From Streptomyces sp. ADI96-02 (GTDB lineage: Bacteria > Actinomycetota > Actinomycetes > Streptomycetales > Streptomycetaceae), in assembly GCF_003846185.1 (NCBI RefSeq), contig NZ_ML123034.1, positions 1 through 64,000 on the forward strand: a stretch of 64,000 nucleotides of DNA. The letters are read 5' to 3'. The notes beneath the pieces are model-generated. The model was not told where the DNA came from. It saw only the letters and a list, made by a program, of their open reading frames with translations, and ran no database searches. The first letter of the stretch is position 1; every line of letters starts with the position of its first letter. Shown here one piece after another: positions 62,601 to 64,000 of this stretch. A program made the position numbers and the translations under genes.

Positions 62601-64000
62601 AGCCGGTAGCGACTGCTGTCGGCGATCTCGCTCTGACCCCTTGCCCGGTTCCAGATCCGCACCTCGTCGATGACACCGCTGTAATAAGGGCCGCCCGCCT
62701 TGGCCCCGATGTGCAGGAGCGCACTGCCGTCGCCGGAGGTCGGGAGCGCCTTGTCGCCGCTGAACTCTCCATTGACGTAGAGGGTCGCGGTGGTGCCGTC
62801 GAAGGAGGCGGCGATGTGCGCCCAGGTGTCGGCCGGGATGTTCTGGAGGGAGGTGAGGGTGCCGCCGCTGTGGTCGAGGGCCACCTGGCCGGTGCCGGTG
62901 ATCCGCAGCTGGAAGCCGCCCTGGCCCGCGGTGCCGGACCAGCGGGCGAGCACGGGGCCGCCCGCCGCCCGCGGCTTGATCCATGCCTCCACCGCGTAGG
63001 CGCGGCCCTGGAACTTCAGCTTGGGCGCGTCCCCCATGTTCAGATAGGTGCTGGTGCCGTTGAACAGGAGCGCGGTCTCGGGGTGCAGGGTGTCGGGAGC
63101 GACGGGGACCAGCGGAAGGCTGGTGAACGGGCAGATCCCGGGCTGCCGCTCGTACACCGACTCCTTGTAGCGCGGGTCGGGGCTGGTCCAGTAGCGGCTG
63201 CCCTGGGTGTTGAACAGTCCGTCCGGGTCCTGCTCGATGCTGAACGCGTCGATCCGGCCGGTGACCTTGTTGTGCGCGAAGAACTGCCACCGCTGCCTGC
63301 CCATGACGGCGGTGGGGACGAGGACGGCGGTGAACCGGCCCCTGGTCAGATTCCGGATCAGGTCCAGCTCCTGGGTGGGCTCGAAGAACGACCTCCCGTC
63401 CATGTCGGCGGGGCCGAGGCTGTCCTTCGCCGACGCTGGACGCGTCTTGTGCCTGCTGCGCTTGAACCGCACCTCCGCCACCGGCTTCAGCCGACCCTCG
63501 ACCAGCAGGAACCGGTCGCACAGGAGCGTCCCGTCCACCACCGGCACCGGTACGGCGCCCGCCTTCACCACATCGGCCCGGGCGCCGTCCCCGCTGGAGC
63601 CGGAGCCGTCGGTGAGGGTGAACACCGCGTCCGCGTGATCACGGGCGATCGCCTGTCGCAGGACCACCACGTGCGAGCCGTCGGATATCACCTGGAACGG
63701 CGCGTCGGGCGCGGTCAGCCGCCCGGTGGAGGACAGGAACGGATCCGTCTCCTCCGACGTCAGGACATCGGCGGGTCCGGCTTCGGCCCGGCCGCCCTTC
63801 TTCACCACCGGCATCGCCGTCGCGCCGGCCACCGCGTAGCCGACCTTCACGACCTCACCCGGGAACGGCAACTCGGCCGGGTTCTCGGACCAGTACGCGA
63901 CGTCCAGCTCTCCCTTCTTCTCGTCGTAGGAGGACAGGTCGAGAACCGTGTAGACGATCCTCCGAGCGTCATCGATCGCGAACGCGATCACCGTCCCCTG
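56687..64000 (-). CDS. Giant multi-LamG domain protein, at least 2437 aa (5' end outside window)
   Basis: The frame is open through the right edge, so the N-terminus, and any signal peptide, is missing. LamG/concanavalin-like domains are visible. One lies at about 63080-62520 (ALLFNGTSTYLNMGD to YYRFDEAAG). A truncated one at 60680-60540 (EAWINPGKIPG) runs into a complete one at 60470-59960 (FTIECWLKRATG, GRLAELRTWN). Another lies at 59740-59000 (LTIEVFAKIDAIG, GEVRIWGKARD), and a half domain at 58980-58730 (GALEEVRLWRSAR, GYWPFD). Coiled coils lie at about 62170-62010 and 61620-61490. The last 570 residues have no LamG pattern; they are Ser/Thr-rich beta sequence with a glycine-rich hydrophobic stretch (about 57400-57260). 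Function is unknown; adhesion, carbohydrate binding or toxin delivery are possible. A strong terminator follows. Confidence 0.85.
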   Translation of the reverse strand, partial: QGTVIAFAIDDARRIVYTVLDLSSYDEKKGELDVAYWSENPAELPFPGEVVKVGYAVAGATAMPVVKKGGRAEAGPADVLTSEETDPFLSSTGRLTAPDAPFQVISDGSHVVVLRQAIARDHADAVFTLTDGSGSSGDGARADVVKAGAVPVPVVDGTLLCDRFLLVEGRLKPVAEVRFKRSRHKTRPASAKDSLGPADMDGRSFFEPTQELDLIRNLTRGRFTAVLVPTAVMGRQRWQFFAHNKVTGRIDAFSIEQDPDGLFNTQGSRYWTSPDPRYKESVYERQPGICPFTSLPLVPVAPDTLHPETALLFNGTSTYLNMGDAPKLKFQGRAYAVEAWIKPRAAGGPVLARWSGTAGQGGFQLRITGTGQVALDHSGGTLTSLQNIPADTWAHIAASFDGTTATLYVNGEFSGDKALPTSGDGSALLHIGAKAGGPYYSGVIDEVRIWNRARGQSEIADSSRYRLIGNEPGLLAYYRFDEAAGTKAYDQTDTAAHANLDNPPQWVTSQAPVGEHPGVRRDSFTLTGRTPVAGLSATLYYQQEKSVSGYLEDPQPAKRQARVLLAFPTRPDGDTTAEPCIAALDFGVGRDGRLADIPDTVTLGEIGRPAEETADKVAAQQVLVTRLEGEEEALAKNVTELEAQETELASRLAQAEADPRAWSAVLRIQPGTTCLEARLPNTLVAGIRQRWHLMPFPGSAGSSGYLEVALVCLDLGNRVLEGSREADSQQYQLSLAQRTLTNLPAEARWLAYPDGNGGYTLRSARGFYLRVGTTATTVFALEKLAFDPLGVYAATTQQLADARSLLALRRGELAAKRAELKAARELLALMSSSLLGEANLVLPMPHIGLDAAGLGCAGALLKFARTDTVPFLADSAAGRVALYFRGVNRQFFAAYLDTLVERGARQHIVGGLTLLFTARDPAIGMDTVAVTITDHTASGTAAASLCDVTVTRGTENEVFSGVPRRAGDLAAVLNGLPETPVAVGTVASAAQGRITLAAGSSLAVPAAGYLRVGSACHRVTAAVAQGDTTVNVTPAPTAGIPAGTPVSLIRYDPVRATASRPGASLAYGSRMVAVNADGEDLTVANGTATLRTAGHGSRWRADSPGRAFMFNGTAHRLALPDGLLDQVTTPAGDLTTEAWINPGKIPGTRARLLHVNRQQTKASLALTPGDPVPGGMLLDGSNDAMLLSGVDPAQTDFTIECWLKRATGRTVVDTIVSNGANGLTIGFAADGKFSFGFGSGSTAQTLTTPTATTDGEWHHWAVTFDRTAKVQIIYRDGAEVTRRTATALPAAGPGTIVGRTDTGTTVCFSGRLAELRTWNTARAGADIDADRFRRARAGEPGLTGAWIYDKTRLGTAFSDGQLLFADISGNNRHGGVWGNPETADSALTSYRVQAAVGDRARTGRDSYPGGEWAHLAAVYEQSWALRFNGSAWAETPDADQLDIAGDLTIEVFAKIDAIGTRQGLISKGRLSDGAGGTVPYQLTVLANGKLEFAFEEPGPVVKRFTSSTALTAGFHRIAVVRRAGRTTQEIKGKRKFPIAGSSGTTTEQELDVIERVDVEEWQDIQFFADGTDYGTTRYTGPGPRGNNGPLEIGRAQDGSTRYPLTGAIGEVRIWGKARDTDWLGNPVQPRDEALLARWTFEENEGNSTTDAVGGHDLKLRGARWTTDPDPKASSFTLYRNGLPIPADIPATNPLTEWGDDQLTLAALKKAGAYSDFYAGALEEVRLWRSARTPEQVLDSLFTRLKGDKQDLLGYWPFDAASTTVTAEAAADQSLRGNHLDIGTDTTRPKTTLSTAPVSTDTAGVRSALAGVRTPFHELISTPPAAAEYADVQYTPTGETTGVLKRAYTHTNDGTWHLTTGYKVGDLVSEWVSQVQFDPQLIGYIEGAPPVPSENLTGTTHEPEGCSSVTFRQAEEVTSTLSSDSERSVNTAFNIAAGLDTDAQILMITAPLGIGTAQPLASVNVKLRVGGSFEFSNAWTDETSVSQGTTTERETSAALAGHWEDPAKVLNQAIGRRYIPANTGYALVQSETADVYALRLAHSGALVAYRMLPNPDIPKDWNIVDFPLNPQYTKQGTLDGAVGFDEHGKVLDPAYPNASVRGDHSYFKPREAYALKRRILREHQELESFYTNVSTSTGDSDPTADRAKRLLESFSGPLPPAPDKNPPDQATSAFANRNIANTYVWTADGGFFAETTGTVDVVTQTTGGSYSLSGSVTLGLEIGFGVAGVGAGFQLDASVGGGMTTTRHRSKESTRTHSLDVECHPNRDLQQYDPVGKPQYDAKGKPLLAPGKVDAYRFMTFYLGQDTTHFDDFYNKVADPTWLANSNDAAAAALRQARQSDAKPPCWRILHRVTYISRILPAIPTNATPPLDKALHDIDIPSNYELIRRLDPYTSTATSSLAELTNATRGALTTHLPQLLPHTTVIAQFLADYYGITE

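Noticed and set aside
58800-63521. A second minus-strand frame of over 1500 codons in another phase of the LamG gene
   Set aside because: The product is Arg/Pro/Gly/His-rich with no family signature, a phase shadow of the real reading frame.
1-64000. tRNA or rRNA genes
   Set aside because: No cloverleaf with a T-loop GTTCRANNC context or ribosomal RNA sequence was recognised by eye on either strand; a tRNAscan run would settle this.

Overview
The window reads as chromosome of a high-GC actinomycete, most likely Streptomyces or a close relative. The evidence is the very high G+C in third codon positions, frequent GTG starts, twin-arginine signals, a mycothiol-dependent formaldehyde dehydrogenase (mycothiol is actinobacterial), a WhiJ-like set (XRE/DUF5753 regulator, DUF397 protein, anti-sigma-type ATPase), a DUF574 SAM methyltransferase and a DtxR/IdeR-type iron box.

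Layout. 0-5.1 kb is a gene-poor left edge with an IS630-family transposase, a small hypothetical gene, a secreted DUF4232 protein and about 2 kb of apparently non-coding or decayed DNA. 5.1-12.4 kb holds a secreted GH78 alpha-L-rhamnosidase, a TetR/FAD-monooxygenase pair around a near-perfect palindrome, a PheC-like secreted dehydratase and a hypothetical gene. 12.6-37.6 kb is a large, densely packed catabolic region: aldehyde dehydrogenase, a five-gene peptide-type ABC importer, a PYROXD2-like FAD oxidoreductase, a cog1228-type amidohydrolase, an EamA permease, two paralogous TetR/BetI-like repressors, two sarcosine-oxidase-type flavoproteins on either side of a Glu/Leu/Phe/Val dehydrogenase, an ADP-forming acyl-CoA synthetase, a 2,4-dienoyl-CoA-reductase-like SDR, a thiamine-diphosphate 2-oxoacid decarboxylase-like enzyme, an acyl-CoA dehydrogenase, and a mycothiol-dependent formaldehyde dehydrogenase with its MBL-fold partner. 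Related TGACT/AGTCA dyads recur at five promoters or gene starts in this region, which suggests one regulon.

The most coherent reading (inference) is a scavenging pathway for small peptides or amides that carry N-methylated or cyclic amino acids. The ABC importer brings them in, the amidohydrolase cleaves the tertiary amide, the flavin oxidases remove the N-methyl group as formaldehyde plus H2O2, and mycothiol chemistry removes the formaldehyde. The amino acid dehydrogenase, TPP decarboxylase, aldehyde dehydrogenase, CoA ligase and acyl-CoA dehydrogenase then carry the carbon skeleton into central metabolism.

38-48.8 kb holds unlinked single functions: an MFS permease, a carotenoid oxygenase divergent from a PadR regulator, a small secreted protein, a dienelactone-hydrolase-family enzyme, a subtilisin-like protease, a membrane protein, an alpha/beta hydrolase, and an HtaA-domain haem-binding protein preceded by an iron box. 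49.7-56.3 kb is a regulatory block: Cys-motif/HTH regulator, sigma-like protein, DUF574 methyltransferase, WhiJ-like trio, SPFH/flotillin protein with a small NfeD-like partner. The right edge (56.7 kb to the end) is one giant multi-LamG gene whose 5' end lies outside the window.
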